Shown here one piece after another: positions 35,057 to 43,615 of a stretch of 64,000 nt of DNA. The notes under the pieces were generated by a model. That model had not been told where the DNA came from. It worked only from the letters and a program-made list of their open reading frames with translations, and made no database searches. Position numbers and translations under genes: made by a program. This DNA is from Paenibacillus_AB hodogayensis (GTDB taxonomy: Bacteria; Bacillota; Bacilli; Paenibacillales; NBRC-103111). The stretch is taken from positions 186,001 through 250,000 of the forward strand of contig NZ_BAAAYO010000002.1 in assembly GCF_039536325.1 (NCBI RefSeq), in the 5' to 3' direction. The first letter of the stretch is position 1. The number at the start of each line of letters is the position of its first letter.

Positions 35057-35236
35057 ACGGCAAAGGACTTCTTGATCTCCGAGCCGGGCCTCGATGCCGA
35101 GGCAGAGCGCAAGGAACCCTTGATTGCCGGCGCGGAATTCACGTTCTGGGGCGGGCGGGATTGGTCTGTCTTATTCGCGGAGGGAGACTGGATAGGTGTC
35201 GGATTCGACGATCTTTCCGGTGCCGAAGAGGTCTGA
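35057..35236 (+). pseudogene. Remnant of a coding sequence after the LRR gene
   Basis: 59 codons without a start, TAKDFLISEPGLDAEAERKE then PLIAGAEFTFWGGRDWSVLF and AEGDWIGVGFDDLSGAEEV, ending TGA. Codon use is typical of the host and the peptide is Trp/Gly/acid-rich like small immunity or SMI1-type proteins. A TAG directly precedes it in frame. It could be a degraded partner gene; no family is assigned. Confidence 0.35.
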
Positions 35237-35241
35237 TCTCA

Positions 35242-35772
35242 TTAATTTGAAATAGTGTTTTCCTTATACCACTTTCTAAGCAGATTAATGTGGGCCTGAT
35301 GATAGCGGCTATGATCAGCCATATGCCATAATCCCCAGCGAATGGTTGCTTGCTTTTCATTTTCATGGCCAAACGTGACAACTTGATCCAGATCAGCATC
35401 ACTTAAGTATGTACATGTATCTTTCAACATTTTTAACACACCTTCATAGTTAGACATCAGTGTGTCCAAAGACTTGCCTACGACCATCGGAAGCCTATTA
35501 TTTGCATCGATCATGGGCCCGTACTGTTCTTTTAAAGAATGAGGAAGCGGTTGTCCTTTCATTCTATAAACCCAAATAAGGTCGACATACAGGATATGCT
35601 TTATTAACTGAGCGGTGCTGTTAAAGTTGTTATTCGGGCCCTTGTAATCGACTTCTTCTTGCGACATGCCATACGTAATGGATTGTAGCCGCTGGCTATT
35701 TTCTTTCACAGCGGAATATAATATTCCCACAATCGGTGACATATCGGCTTCACCTTGTAAATCGTAAAGCAT
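35242..35772 (-). CDS. DinB-superfamily protein
   Basis: 176 residues with the DinB/YfiT four-helix bundle pattern: an N-terminal helix, STAQLIKHILYVDLIWVYRM with the first metal-ligand His, and WGLWHMADHSRYHQAHINLL carrying two more His (HxxxH region). These proteins bind a divalent metal; some are thiol transferases but most have no assigned reaction. Composition is AT-rich relative to flanking genes, hinting at transfer along with the LRR gene. The start at 35772 follows GGAGGAATAGCCGGG. Confidence 0.8.
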   Translation of the reverse strand: MLYDLQGEADMSPIVGILYSAVKENSQRLQSITYGMSQEEVDYKGPNNNFNSTAQLIKHILYVDLIWVYRMKGQPLPHSLKEQYGPMIDANNRLPMVVGKSLDTLMSNYEGVLKMLKDTCTYLSDADLDQVVTFGHENEKQATIRWGLWHMADHSRYHQAHINLLRKWYKENTISN

Positions 35773-36149
35773 CCCGGCTATTCCTCCTTCCATATTGGTT
35801 TATAGCGTATCTTCTTATTCGACGTCGTGTTCTCCTAACCCTTGCCGTCGAGGTAACGGAAGGTGAGGATGCTGTAGAGACGCGCAACGGATCAACAGAA
35901 GCTTTGGCTGGTAAGCGGAATCCGTATGCTGAAACCAGATTCGGAATGGTTGGCGAAACTTACCGTTTGACAAAAACCGTCGGGCTCTCTAACGGATGCG
36001 ATAGCCCAAAAAAACAGCGGCAGTCCATGACGTTATTTTCGCGTCCATGGCTACCGTTGTTTTCATTATTGGGGGGCCGACACAGGCACGGCTCCGCTCG
36101 GCGAACAAAATATCGTCGCGCAAGGCTCATCTGCGTCCGGCAAACCAAG
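35773..36149. other. Intergenic gap with one terminator
   Basis: Between the DinB start and the ferrochelatase stop, both leftward. Apart from the terminator at 36006-36064 I see no gene, riboswitch or repeat here; the plus-strand open frame in this region has shadow-like composition. Confidence 0.5.
36006..36064 (-). terminator. Terminator of the haem/iron uptake operon
   Basis: On the minus strand AACAACGGTAGCCATGG pairs with CATGGACTGCCGCTGTT (one bulge, two G-T pairs) and is followed by TTTTTTT. It lies about 90 bp after the ferrochelatase stop. Confidence 0.8.
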
Positions 36150-37082
36150 TCATCCGACGGGTGAAGCCGCAATTAACAGGCGGGAAACCACGATATCCTC
36201 CAGCGCCGTCATGAAGTCGTCGGAATCGTTCGGAAAGGCCGCACTGACGAATTCAAGGCCAAGCTGCTCGGCTTGGAGCATACAGTCGGTCCGGCAATCG
36301 GTCACGACTTCTATATTCTCGGCGATCGTCAGCAGGTCGCAGACGACGACGGCGGTCGCCCCCGCCCGGGCAGCCTCGGTCATCCGGTCGCGCACATCGG
36401 GGCCGAGCCAAACTTGCGGGGACGGACCTCCGCTCCGGTAATTCAGCGAGTAAGACGACACGCCTGCTTGACAGGCGACCGCATCGGCGAGTTCGGCGTA
36501 CGCCTGGATGTAATCGCGGTTCGGGCTCGGCAGGCCGGGCTTGCTGTGCGTCGTGAACAGGACGGCTGCGCGTTCGCGCCCGGCTGCGGACAGCCAGTTC
36601 ATCGCGTCGGTTAGACGGCTCGCGATCGCCTGCACATATCCCTGGTGGAGATGCCAGCCGGCGATCAAGGTCGTATCGAATCCGTCCTTCTGCGCTTCGC
36701 GGGCTTCCAGCACGCTGCGGTAATAGCCCCCGACGCCGCTCTTGGAATAGAGCGGTGTCATCGGCAGCACAAACAGCTGCGTTACGCCGTCGGAGACGAG
36801 CTGCCGCACGGTTTCTTCCACGAACGGAGCCGTATGCCTCATTGCGGTATAAACCGGAATCGCTTCGCCGCACCGCTGCCGCAGCCTCCTTTCCAAGGAG
36901 CGGGCTTGTCTGGCCGTGACCGTGCCTAGCGGATCGGCCGCGCCGAGACTTTTGTAGCGGGCCGCCGCTTCCGCCAGCGCTTCTGGCGACGGACGGCGGC
37001 CATGATGCAGATGCGTATAAAAAGCGGCGATGTCGTCAATCGAGGTTAACGAGCAGTATGCCATCATGAGTACAGCCTTCAT
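36150..37082 (-). CDS. Ferrochelatase (coproporphyrin III / protoporphyrin type)
   Basis: A 310-residue enzyme of the ferrochelatase family, which inserts Fe(II) into a porphyrin. MMAYCSLTSIDDIAAFYTHL at the N-terminus matches the MAYG...PYYTHIR region of Bacillus HemH/CpfC. YTAMRHTAPFVEE carries the metal-site His, TTHSKPG is the second conserved block (normally TAHSLP) and DLLTIAENIEV corresponds to the CDNxxE/DH-type segment. The motif drift suggests a paralogue rather than the housekeeping enzyme. It is the last gene of the leftward FecCD-type uptake operon, which suggests a role in handling imported haem, porphyrin or iron. It starts at ATG 37082. Confidence 0.72.
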   Translation of the reverse strand: MKAVLMMAYCSLTSIDDIAAFYTHLHHGRRPSPEALAEAAARYKSLGAADPLGTVTARQARSLERRLRQRCGEAIPVYTAMRHTAPFVEETVRQLVSDGVTQLFVLPMTPLYSKSGVGGYYRSVLEAREAQKDGFDTTLIAGWHLHQGYVQAIASRLTDAMNWLSAAGRERAAVLFTTHSKPGLPSPNRDYIQAYAELADAVACQAGVSSYSLNYRSGGPSPQVWLGPDVRDRMTEAARAGATAVVVCDLLTIAENIEVVTDCRTDCMLQAEQLGLEFVSAAFPNDSDDFMTALEDIVVSRLLIAASPVG

Positions 37083-37117
37083 CGGATCGCACTTCCCCTT
37101 CCCTGCCTTCAAACGGT

Positions 37118-38161
37118 TCAAAACTTGCCCGGATGAAGCCATTTCGCCAATTGCTCCACCGTTTCGGCATTGTGCCGATTCGGGTAAAGCATCCGCTTGA
37201 CCGGCCATATTTTGACGCGGTCCTGACGAACGGCCTGTAGAGCGGACCAGCCTGCCAGCTGCGTCACCGCCTCGACATCGGTGTTGTCGCCTTCCTTCCA
37301 TTGCAGCAGCACGATATATTCCGGATCGGCCTTGACGATCTGCTCCATCGACGCTTTAACGGACCGGGATACGCCCATCGGAACCGCCATGCTCGCGCCG
37401 CCCGCCTTCTCGACGATATCGCTGGAAATGTTCGTGGAGCCAATCAGGTAAGGTCCGGTGCCGGGGCCGACGGGCGAGATGACGAGCACGGACGGCTTCG
37501 GTTCGCCGGCCACTGCTTTTTCCGTACGCGCCAGCGCCGATTTCATGTCGTCCACGATCGCCCCCGCCTTCTCCTCCTCGCCGACAGCCTTGCCGAGAGC
37601 CGCGAAGTTGCTCCACATTTTGTCGAACGTGCTCCACACGTCCAGGCTCATCATCGGAATGCCCGCCTGCCGCAGCACGGCGTCGGCCTCCTTCTCCTTG
37701 TCATGTCCTTTCGTCAGAACAAGCAGATCGGTGTTATAGGACAAAATTTGTTCCGGATCGAGCGACGTCGCGCTCGTCACCTGGTTGCGAATCCGGGCGG
37801 CCTTATCCGCCTGGAAGGCGAGAGCCGGGTCGGCGGCGCTTTTGGCAATGACCGACACCCGCTCGGGTCCGGTCAATTCCAGCACGGCCTCGGCGGCATC
37901 GAGCGACAGGGCGGCGATGCGCATCGGCTTGGCCGGAATCGTCACCTCACGCCCATCGGCGACAACGGTGAGCGGATAAACGGGCTCGGCTTTGGCCGTC
38001 GTGGCGCCTGCCGACGGGACGGCGGCGGTTACCGGATCGAATCGGCTCTCCGTGCCGCCGGCGACGCCGCTGCCGCAAGCGGCAAGAAGAAGCAGCGAGA
38101 GCGCCGCGCTACAAGGGGCGATCGCGCGGGATATGAAGGGCGACTTGCGGTTTTTTAACAT
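37118..38161 (-). CDS. ABC transporter substrate-binding lipoprotein, iron-siderophore/haem type
   Basis: 347 residues. The signal LSLLLLAACGSG contains a lipobox Cys, so it is tethered outside the membrane. The mature protein has the helical-backbone class III binding fold (FecB/BtuF): PAKPMRIAALSLDAAEAVLE, LDPEQILSYNTDLLVLTK, SSDIVEKAGG and PEYIVLLQW. It should capture a chelated metal, haem or corrinoid and hand it to the FecCD-type permease. The ATG at 38161 follows GGAGGATTTTCCC. The upstream ATPase gene overlaps its start by 53 bp. The downstream ferrochelatase suggests haem or porphyrin as substrate. Confidence 0.85.
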   Translation of the reverse strand: MLKNRKSPFISRAIAPCSAALSLLLLAACGSGVAGGTESRFDPVTAAVPSAGATTAKAEPVYPLTVVADGREVTIPAKPMRIAALSLDAAEAVLELTGPERVSVIAKSAADPALAFQADKAARIRNQVTSATSLDPEQILSYNTDLLVLTKGHDKEKEADAVLRQAGIPMMSLDVWSTFDKMWSNFAALGKAVGEEEKAGAIVDDMKSALARTEKAVAGEPKPSVLVISPVGPGTGPYLIGSTNISSDIVEKAGGASMAVPMGVSRSVKASMEQIVKADPEYIVLLQWKEGDNTDVEAVTQLAGWSALQAVRQDRVKIWPVKRMLYPNRHNAETVEQLAKWLHPGKF

Positions 38162-39020
38162 GGGAAAATCCTCCAATCGTTTCGTTATGTGGATCATCAT
38201 AGTCTTTGTCCGGATCTTCCGGATCTTCCGGATCTTCCGGTTCGACCGAGTCTACCGCCGTGACGACAGGAAAGCCGAGCACAGGATCGGCGCGTACCTC
38301 GGCATGAACGCCGTAAGCGCGACGAATCAGCTCCGGGGTCAGCACATTCCACGGCGTATCGATCTCAAGCGTCTGACCGTCGGCGAGCAGGACCAGCTGG
38401 TCGCAATATCGGGCGGCCAAGTTCAGATCATGAAGGGCGGCTACCGCCGTCAGTCCTTGCTGCGTCAAGCTTCGCACAAGACGAAGGACATGCAGCTGGT
38501 AGCGGATATCCAGCGCCGATATCGGTTCGTCCAGCAGCAGCAGACGCGGGCTTTGGGCAAGAGCCTTGGCGATGAACACCATCTGCCGCTGGCCGCCGGA
38601 CAAGCCGGTCACCGGCCGGTCGGCGAGATGCAGCGTTGCCGTCAGCTGCATCGCGCGCGCCGCCGCCTCCATATCGGCCCGGCTCGCCTCGCGGAAGCGG
38701 GACATGTGCGCATAGCGGCCCATCAGCACGATCTCTTTGGCGGGAAAATGGAAGTCCGCCGCCGTATCCTGGGGCACGTAGCCGACCATGCGGGCCAGCT
38801 CTTTGCGGCCGTACTCCGCTACCGGCTTGCCGGCGACGAGCACCCGTCCCGCGGACGGCCGGACGAAGCCGGCCATCGTCCGCAGCAGCGTCGATTTGCC
38901 GCTGCCGTTCGGGCCGATCAGCCCGATAAAGCGGCCGGCGCCGAAGCCCATCGTTATATCGCGCAGCACCGTTCGCCGCTCTATCGTAACGGTGACGCCC
39001 TCGGTTTGAATCCCATTCAC
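38109..39020 (-). CDS. ABC transporter ATPase, FecE/BtuD type
   Basis: 303 residues with Walker A GPNGSGKST, Q-loop YVPQD, signature LSGGQRQ, Walker B LLLLDEP and the switch His in ALHDLNLA. It powers the FecCD-type importer. The GTG start at 39020 follows AAGGAGGGGTAACCCG and overlaps the permease stop (GTGA). Family members usually end near residue 255; this one has an extra tail of about 45 residues (EPEDPEDPEDPDKDYDD and on) that runs through the next gene's ribosome site. The tail is encoded by a short tandem repeat and is probably unstructured. Confidence 0.88.
   Translation of the reverse strand: MNGIQTEGVTVTIERRTVLRDITMGFGAGRFIGLIGPNGSGKSTLLRTMAGFVRPSAGRVLVAGKPVAEYGRKELARMVGYVPQDTAADFHFPAKEIVLMGRYAHMSRFREASRADMEAAARAMQLTATLHLADRPVTGLSGGQRQMVFIAKALAQSPRLLLLDEPISALDIRYQLHVLRLVRSLTQQGLTAVAALHDLNLAARYCDQLVLLADGQTLEIDTPWNVLTPELIRRAYGVHAEVRADPVLGFPVVTAVDSVEPEDPEDPEDPDKDYDDPHNETIGGFSHVKKPQVALHIPRDRPL
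38210..38236. repeat. Three tandem 9-bp repeats in the ATPase tail
   Basis: CCGGATCTT occurs three times head to tail and a partial fourth begins. In the coding frame it gives Glu-Asp-Pro units. It is in frame, so copy-number changes would lengthen or shorten the tail without breaking the gene. Confidence 0.75.
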
Positions 39021-40099
39021 CGGGTTACCCCTCCTTGGCGCGATTTCAAGATTAAGGTCAGAAATATAGGAGCCCCGACGAGCGCGCAGACGACGCCGAC
39101 CTGCAGCGTCACCGGCTGAAGCATCATGCGCGAGACGACATCGGCCATGACGAGGAAGATGGCGCCGCCGACCGCGCTGGCCGGAAGCAGGATGCGGTGG
39201 TCGGGACCGGTCAGAAGCCGGAGCGCATGCGGCACGACCAGCCCGACGAAGCCGATAATGCCGCTGATCGCGACCGCCGCGCCAGTCATAAGCGACGCCA
39301 GCAGCAGCAGCGCGTACCTCGTTCGGCGTACGTCGACGCCGGAGCTGGCCGCCTGTTCGTCGCCAAGGAGCATCGTGTTCAGATCCCGTCCGAATGCCGT
39401 CATGATCAGCGCGCCGGCGGCAATCGGGATGGCGATCAGGCTGACATGCTGCCATGTTCGCGCCTCCAGCCCGCCTTGGAGCCAAAAAATAATGCTGCGC
39501 AGCTCCTGCTCGCTGGAGGAGCTTGCGACCATAATATTGATCATCGCCGACAGGAAGGCGTTGATCCCGATGCCGAGCAGCAGCAGTGTAGCGACCGAGC
39601 TGCTGCGGCTTCCTTTCCAGACCGCCATAATGAGCAGCGCGGCCGTCAGCGCCCCCGCAAACGCGGAGAACGGCAGCGTCCACGTCCCGAACCGGCTCCA
39701 GCCGAAAAACAAGGCGCATACCGCGCCGAAAGCCGCTCCGCTGGAAACGCCGACATACCCCGGCTCGACCAGCGGATTCCGGAACAACCCCTGCATCGCC
39801 GCCCCCGATATGCCAAGTGCGGCGCCGACAAACGCACCTGCGAGCACGCGCGGCAGGCGGACCTGAGCAACGACGAGCAGTTCCCTGTCGGTATAGCCGC
39901 CCCCGACCGAAAACCCGATCGTACGGGCCAATATCGCCATCGTATCCGGAAACGCCACGTTCACCGGACCGATCGAGCAGGCGGCAACGATAGCAGCCGC
40001 CAAGGCGGCCAGCATCGCCGCAAAAACGAGAACCCGGCGCCCCAAGGAACGCCTGCCGGCGAATAAGACGGAGCGTTCTAGCTCTTTGTCGCTATTCAT
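39017..40099 (-). CDS. ABC transporter permease, FecCD/BtuC type
   Basis: 360 residues with about ten transmembrane helices in the FecCD pattern: VRLPRVLAGAFVGAALGISG, NPLVEPGYVGVSSGAA, LLLLGIGINAFLSAM and GIIGFVGLVVPHALRLLTGP, the last being the cytoplasmic coupling segment. It forms the membrane channel, probably as a homodimer, for iron-siderophore, haem or corrinoid uptake. The ATG at 40099 has GGAGTGA upstream. It is the first gene of the permease-ATPase-binding protein-ferrochelatase operon. Confidence 0.88.
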   Translation of the reverse strand: MNSDKELERSVLFAGRRSLGRRVLVFAAMLAALAAAIVAACSIGPVNVAFPDTMAILARTIGFSVGGGYTDRELLVVAQVRLPRVLAGAFVGAALGISGAAMQGLFRNPLVEPGYVGVSSGAAFGAVCALFFGWSRFGTWTLPFSAFAGALTAALLIMAVWKGSRSSSVATLLLLGIGINAFLSAMINIMVASSSSEQELRSIIFWLQGGLEARTWQHVSLIAIPIAAGALIMTAFGRDLNTMLLGDEQAASSGVDVRRTRYALLLLASLMTGAAVAISGIIGFVGLVVPHALRLLTGPDHRILLPASAVGGAIFLVMADVVSRMMLQPVTLQVGVVCALVGAPIFLTLILKSRQGGVTR

Positions 40100-40384
40100 T
40101 CCATCACTCCGTAGCAGCATTTTGTTTCTCTTGAGCAATTAAGTTTACCAAAGGAAAGATTTTGGGCAAAAAAAGGGGAGCTTGTCGTTTCGGTTACCGG
40201 AAGCCGGAAGGTTGAAACCGCTGGCCCCTCGGCCCGATTCGAGGAGCCGAGCCCCTTCCCGTTGAGGCATCGGAAAACTCGTTCGGCGGTTCCGAACAAC
40301 CGCAGCACAAGGCTTCCCAACCGCAACCGAGTCTTGTCTTGCCGGGAAGAGAAGCGAAAGTGAAGCCTCTCGTAGACGCTTCTT

Positions 40385-40435
40385 ATCCTAACACGACATT
40401 TGTTTCCCTTGCAACAAATATTTTCCCAAAGGAAA
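40385..40435 (-). promoter_or_regulatory. Promoter and operator-like dyads of the uptake operon
   Basis: On the minus strand TTGCAA, 18 bases, TAGGAT. A perfect inverted repeat ATTTGTT/AACAAAT (40398-40404 and 40413-40419) overlaps the -35, and TTTCC-CAAA-GGAAA (40422-40435) lies just upstream. Related dyads occur at 40144-40157 (TTTAC-CAAA-GGAAA) and 40502-40515 (TTTCC-TTTT-GGAAT). No classical Fur box or cobalamin riboswitch was recognised. The leader to the first gene is about 280 bases and otherwise unexplained. Confidence 0.5.
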
Positions 40436-40662
40436 CATTTTTCCGTAAAGAAGCTTCTCATACAGGAAACTCCAAACAACCTGTCTGAAGCTGCGAGGCA
40501 ATTTCCTTTTGGAATGGAAGGAACGGTAAAATCTTTCGCTCGGCTTATATAGAGGAGCTTTTCATAAGGGAGGCAGCGAAGACTGACTGGCTTGTTCGCA
40601 TGTATTCGGAACTATACGAATATACTTGGACAGAAACCAATACCACGTAAAAGAGGCGGCTC

Positions 40663-42228
40663 ATGCAAAAACAATCATTCGTACGGGGAACGTTTATTTT
40701 GACGGCATCGTCCTTGACTACGCGCATACTCGGATTTCTTAGCGGCATTTTTCTCGCCCGTTCCCTCGGGGCGGAGGGCATCGGACTGATGATGATGGCT
40801 CACCCGCTCGTTCCGCTCGTCATAACGCTGACCGAGCTCGGCCTGCCGGTGGCGATCTCGAAGATGGTCGCGGAAGCGGACGTCAAGGGCGATAGGCTAA
40901 AGGAGAAGCGGATACTCGCCGTTTCCCTCGTTATAACGAGTACGCTGAGCATCGTGCTGACGCTCGCCGCGCTGTTCGGCTCCAAGTACATAGCCGCGCT
41001 CTTTCTGACCGACCAGAGGGCGTACTACGCGATGCTGGCCATTACGCCAATCGCTCCGATCGTCGCGATCTCGGCCGTGCTGAAAGGCTATTTCCGCGGC
41101 AAACAGCACATGCTGTCGATTGGCTTATCCGACGTAGTCGAACATATCGCCAACATTGCTTGCATGCTCGCGCTCGTCCATTTGCTTCTTCCGTACGGCA
41201 TCGAATATGCCGCCGCCGGCGCCATGATTGGCGCGGTTGTCGGAGAAGGCGCCGGGCTGCTCTACCTGCTGGGCAAGTTCAAGTTGAACCAGCGGAAGGA
41301 CGGGGAGCCGCGGAACCGGGCTTCGGAGCATCTGCGCCACGGACGGCGCACCTTCGCCGAACTGATGCGGATGGGGCTGCCAACGACCGGGCTCGGCTTT
41401 GTCCACTCGATTTACAGCGCGTTCCAGCCGATGCTGATTACGAAAAGCCTGGCGCTGTTCGGTCTCGGCACGGCGATGGCGACCAAACAGTACGGGCTGC
41501 TCGTCGGCTATGCCTTCCCGCTGCTCGTTTTCCCTAGCTTCATTACGCATTCGCTGTCCACGGCGCTGGTCCCCGCCGTCAGCGAGGCGATGGCCAACCG
41601 CAACGGCATGGACGTGCACCGGCGCATGGATCAGGCGATGCGGATCGCGCTGTTCGTCGGCGCGCCCGCAACTGTCATTTTGTACATATGGGCGACCCCG
41701 CTCACGACGCTGTTGTACAATGCGCCCGAAGCGGGACCGATGCTGAAGCTGTTGGCCCCGATCTTTTTCCTGCACTATTTCGAGGCGCCGCTGCATGCCG
41801 TTCTGCTCGGGCTCGGCAAAGCCGGCACAACGATGTGGAACTATATCGCGATGACGATCATGAAGGCGGCGGCGATTTATTTTATGGGCAGCCAGTTCGG
41901 CATTACCGGTGTCGTGCTCGGCATGAATTTCGGCATCTGCTTCATTACGCTGCTCAACTTCTTCTCCATCTCCGGTCTGATCGGATTTTATTTCGACCTG
42001 CGCCGGTTCGTCAAAGTGGCCCTGTGCATGGCGGCGATGGCGTTCGCCGGCCAATACGCCTACGGCTACGCCCAGCATATCGGCCTGACGCCGCTGTGGA
42101 GCATGCTCGGGTCGATGCTGCTGGCCATCGGGGTGTTCATGCTGTCGCTCGTGCTGACCAATACGATCAAAGGCCGGGATTCTCTCCGCTTCGGAGGCCC
42201 GGGCCGGATCGCGACATTACGCAAATAG
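40663..42228 (+). CDS. spoVB: SpoVB-type MOP flippase
   Basis: 521 residues with about fourteen transmembrane helices. The opening FVRGTFILTASSLTTRILGF and GAEGIGLMMMAHPLVPLV match stage V sporulation protein B and its MurJ-like relatives, and the length equals that of Bacillus SpoVB (about 518). SpoVB is thought to flip lipid-linked precursors for spore cortex peptidoglycan. The ATG follows GAGGCGGC. The 3' end overlaps the convergent aminotransferase gene by 12 bp, so transcripts of the two are antisense at their ends. Confidence 0.85.
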   Translation: MQKQSFVRGTFILTASSLTTRILGFLSGIFLARSLGAEGIGLMMMAHPLVPLVITLTELGLPVAISKMVAEADVKGDRLKEKRILAVSLVITSTLSIVLTLAALFGSKYIAALFLTDQRAYYAMLAITPIAPIVAISAVLKGYFRGKQHMLSIGLSDVVEHIANIACMLALVHLLLPYGIEYAAAGAMIGAVVGEGAGLLYLLGKFKLNQRKDGEPRNRASEHLRHGRRTFAELMRMGLPTTGLGFVHSIYSAFQPMLITKSLALFGLGTAMATKQYGLLVGYAFPLLVFPSFITHSLSTALVPAVSEAMANRNGMDVHRRMDQAMRIALFVGAPATVILYIWATPLTTLLYNAPEAGPMLKLLAPIFFLHYFEAPLHAVLLGLGKAGTTMWNYIAMTIMKAAAIYFMGSQFGITGVVLGMNFGICFITLLNFFSISGLIGFYFDLRRFVKVALCMAAMAFAGQYAYGYAQHIGLTPLWSMLGSMLLAIGVFMLSLVLTNTIKGRDSLRFGGPGRIATLRK

Positions 42229-43431
42229 ACGGTCCATCGTCCGGCACAGCGCGGCGACCATGCCGTCGACATGCTCCTCTTCGACGATCAAGGGAGGGAT
42301 GAGGCGAATCGCCGATGGCTGCGGCGAGTTGATCAGCAGCCCTTCCCTCAAGCATTCCGCCACCAGCTCGGCGCCGCGGGGCTCAGGCAGATCGAAGGCG
42401 AGCAGCAGGCCCTTGCCTCTCACCGGGCCGAGCCCGTAACGGCCGGAGACGCTGCTCAGGCTGTCGCGGATATATTCGCCCATCCGCTCCGCCCTGCGGG
42501 GCAGTCCGCGGTCCACGATTTCCGTGACGACCGCGAGGCCGACCGCCATCGCCAGCGGCTGTCCGATATACGTCCCGCCTTGATCTCCCGGTTCGAAGAT
42601 GTCGAAGCGATCCCGGGTCAGCAGCGCCGACAAAGGAAAGCCGCCTCCGATGCCTTTGCCGAGCGTCGTCGCATCGGCTTGGACGTCGTAATGCTCGGCC
42701 GCGAACAGTTTTCCCGTCCGGCCGAGACCGGTTTGGATTTCGTCGAAGATCAGCATCATCCCGCGCTCGTCGCACAGCTCGCGCAGACGGCGCACATAAC
42801 CCGCATCGGCCGGATGGGCCCCGCCCTCCCCCTGCACCAGCTCGAGCATAATGGCGCAAGTATTGCCGTCTACGGCGGCGAGCATGGCGTCCGCGTCGTT
42901 CAACGGGACATGCTTGAATCCCGGTACGGCGGGAGCGAACAAATGCTTCCATTGCGCCTTGCCGGTCGCCGACATCGTCGCCAAGGTGCGGCCGTGAAAA
43001 CTGCCCGTTGTCGTCACGATATCGCTCGCGCCGCCGAGCCGAAGCGCCCCGTGCTTGCGCGCCAGCTTGATGGCGCCTTCGTTCGCCTCGGCGCCGCTGC
43101 TGGCGAAGAAAGCTTTGTCATAGCCGGACAAGCCGGTCAGCAGCTTGGCGAATTCGATCATCGGCCGGTTGTAGAAAGCCGGACTGGCATTGACAAGCGT
43201 CGAGGCTTGCCGATCGAGCGCTTCCCGAATGACCATAGGCGAGTGACCGAGGCATGTGACCGCCCAGCCGCCGATGAAATCGAGATACCGGTTGCCCTCC
43301 GTATCCCACACATACATGCCCTCTCCCCGTTCCATCACGACCGGCGGACGCTTGGCGGTAAATAATATTGACCGGCCGGCCTCCTCCAACAGCTTCCGGG
43401 TAGCGGTATCGTCTTCGTGCTTGTTTAACAT
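42217..43431 (-). CDS. Class III aminotransferase, acetylornithine type
   Basis: 404 residues, PLP-dependent. LDFIGGWAVTCLGHSPMVI, SSGAEANEGAIKLARKHG (cofactor phosphate site), GSFHGRT, MLIFDEIQTGLGRTGK (Asp that holds the pyridine nitrogen) and TTLGKGIGGGFP (Schiff-base Lys) are all present. It most resembles ArgD, which makes N-acetylornithine from the semialdehyde in arginine synthesis. No other arg gene is adjacent. Two ARG-box-like sites directly upstream support an arginine link. It starts at ATG 43431. Confidence 0.85.
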   Translation of the reverse strand: MLNKHEDDTATRKLLEEAGRSILFTAKRPPVVMERGEGMYVWDTEGNRYLDFIGGWAVTCLGHSPMVIREALDRQASTLVNASPAFYNRPMIEFAKLLTGLSGYDKAFFASSGAEANEGAIKLARKHGALRLGGASDIVTTTGSFHGRTLATMSATGKAQWKHLFAPAVPGFKHVPLNDADAMLAAVDGNTCAIMLELVQGEGGAHPADAGYVRRLRELCDERGMMLIFDEIQTGLGRTGKLFAAEHYDVQADATTLGKGIGGGFPLSALLTRDRFDIFEPGDQGGTYIGQPLAMAVGLAVVTEIVDRGLPRRAERMGEYIRDSLSSVSGRYGLGPVRGKGLLLAFDLPEPRGAELVAECLREGLLINSPQPSAIRLIPPLIVEEEHVDGMVAALCRTMDRLFA

Positions 43432-43449
43432 GGATTCACCTCCGTGAAA

Positions 43450-43487
43450 TATGAATAATTATACTTAAATATTTATAATTATTCAAT
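43450..43487 (-). promoter_or_regulatory. ARG-box-like operator pair
   Basis: A perfect 11-bp inverted repeat, TGAATAATTAT (43452-43462) and ATAATTATTCA (43475-43485), with a 12-base spacer. Each arm resembles the ArgR/AhrC half of TNTGAATWWWWATTCANA. The site is 20 bases upstream of the aminotransferase start and very AT-rich against the background. Confidence 0.6.
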
Positions 43488-43615
43488 CCTGTTTATGGTG
43501 AGGCCGAGCACGGAAGGCGTTGAAAACAACGAAACCGATGCCAGGGTTCGGCTGTATCGGACTGTCCTGCCGGACAAGCCGCGCCTTCTCCCCGCCATCG
43601 GCAAGTTTCGTTCCC

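Noticed and set aside
35736..36164. A 142-codon rightward frame over the DinB start and terminator region
   Set aside because: It crosses a clear terminator and gene start on the other strand and has no family resemblance or ribosome site.
40096..40479. A 127-codon leftward frame upstream of the FecCD permease
   Set aside because: It lies in the promoter and leader region, overlaps the permease start, has no ribosome site and no recognisable protein character.
40100..40480. Cobalamin riboswitch ahead of the BtuC/FecCD-type operon
   Set aside because: No B12-box (GCCACTG) or other conserved cobalamin riboswitch blocks could be found on the minus strand.
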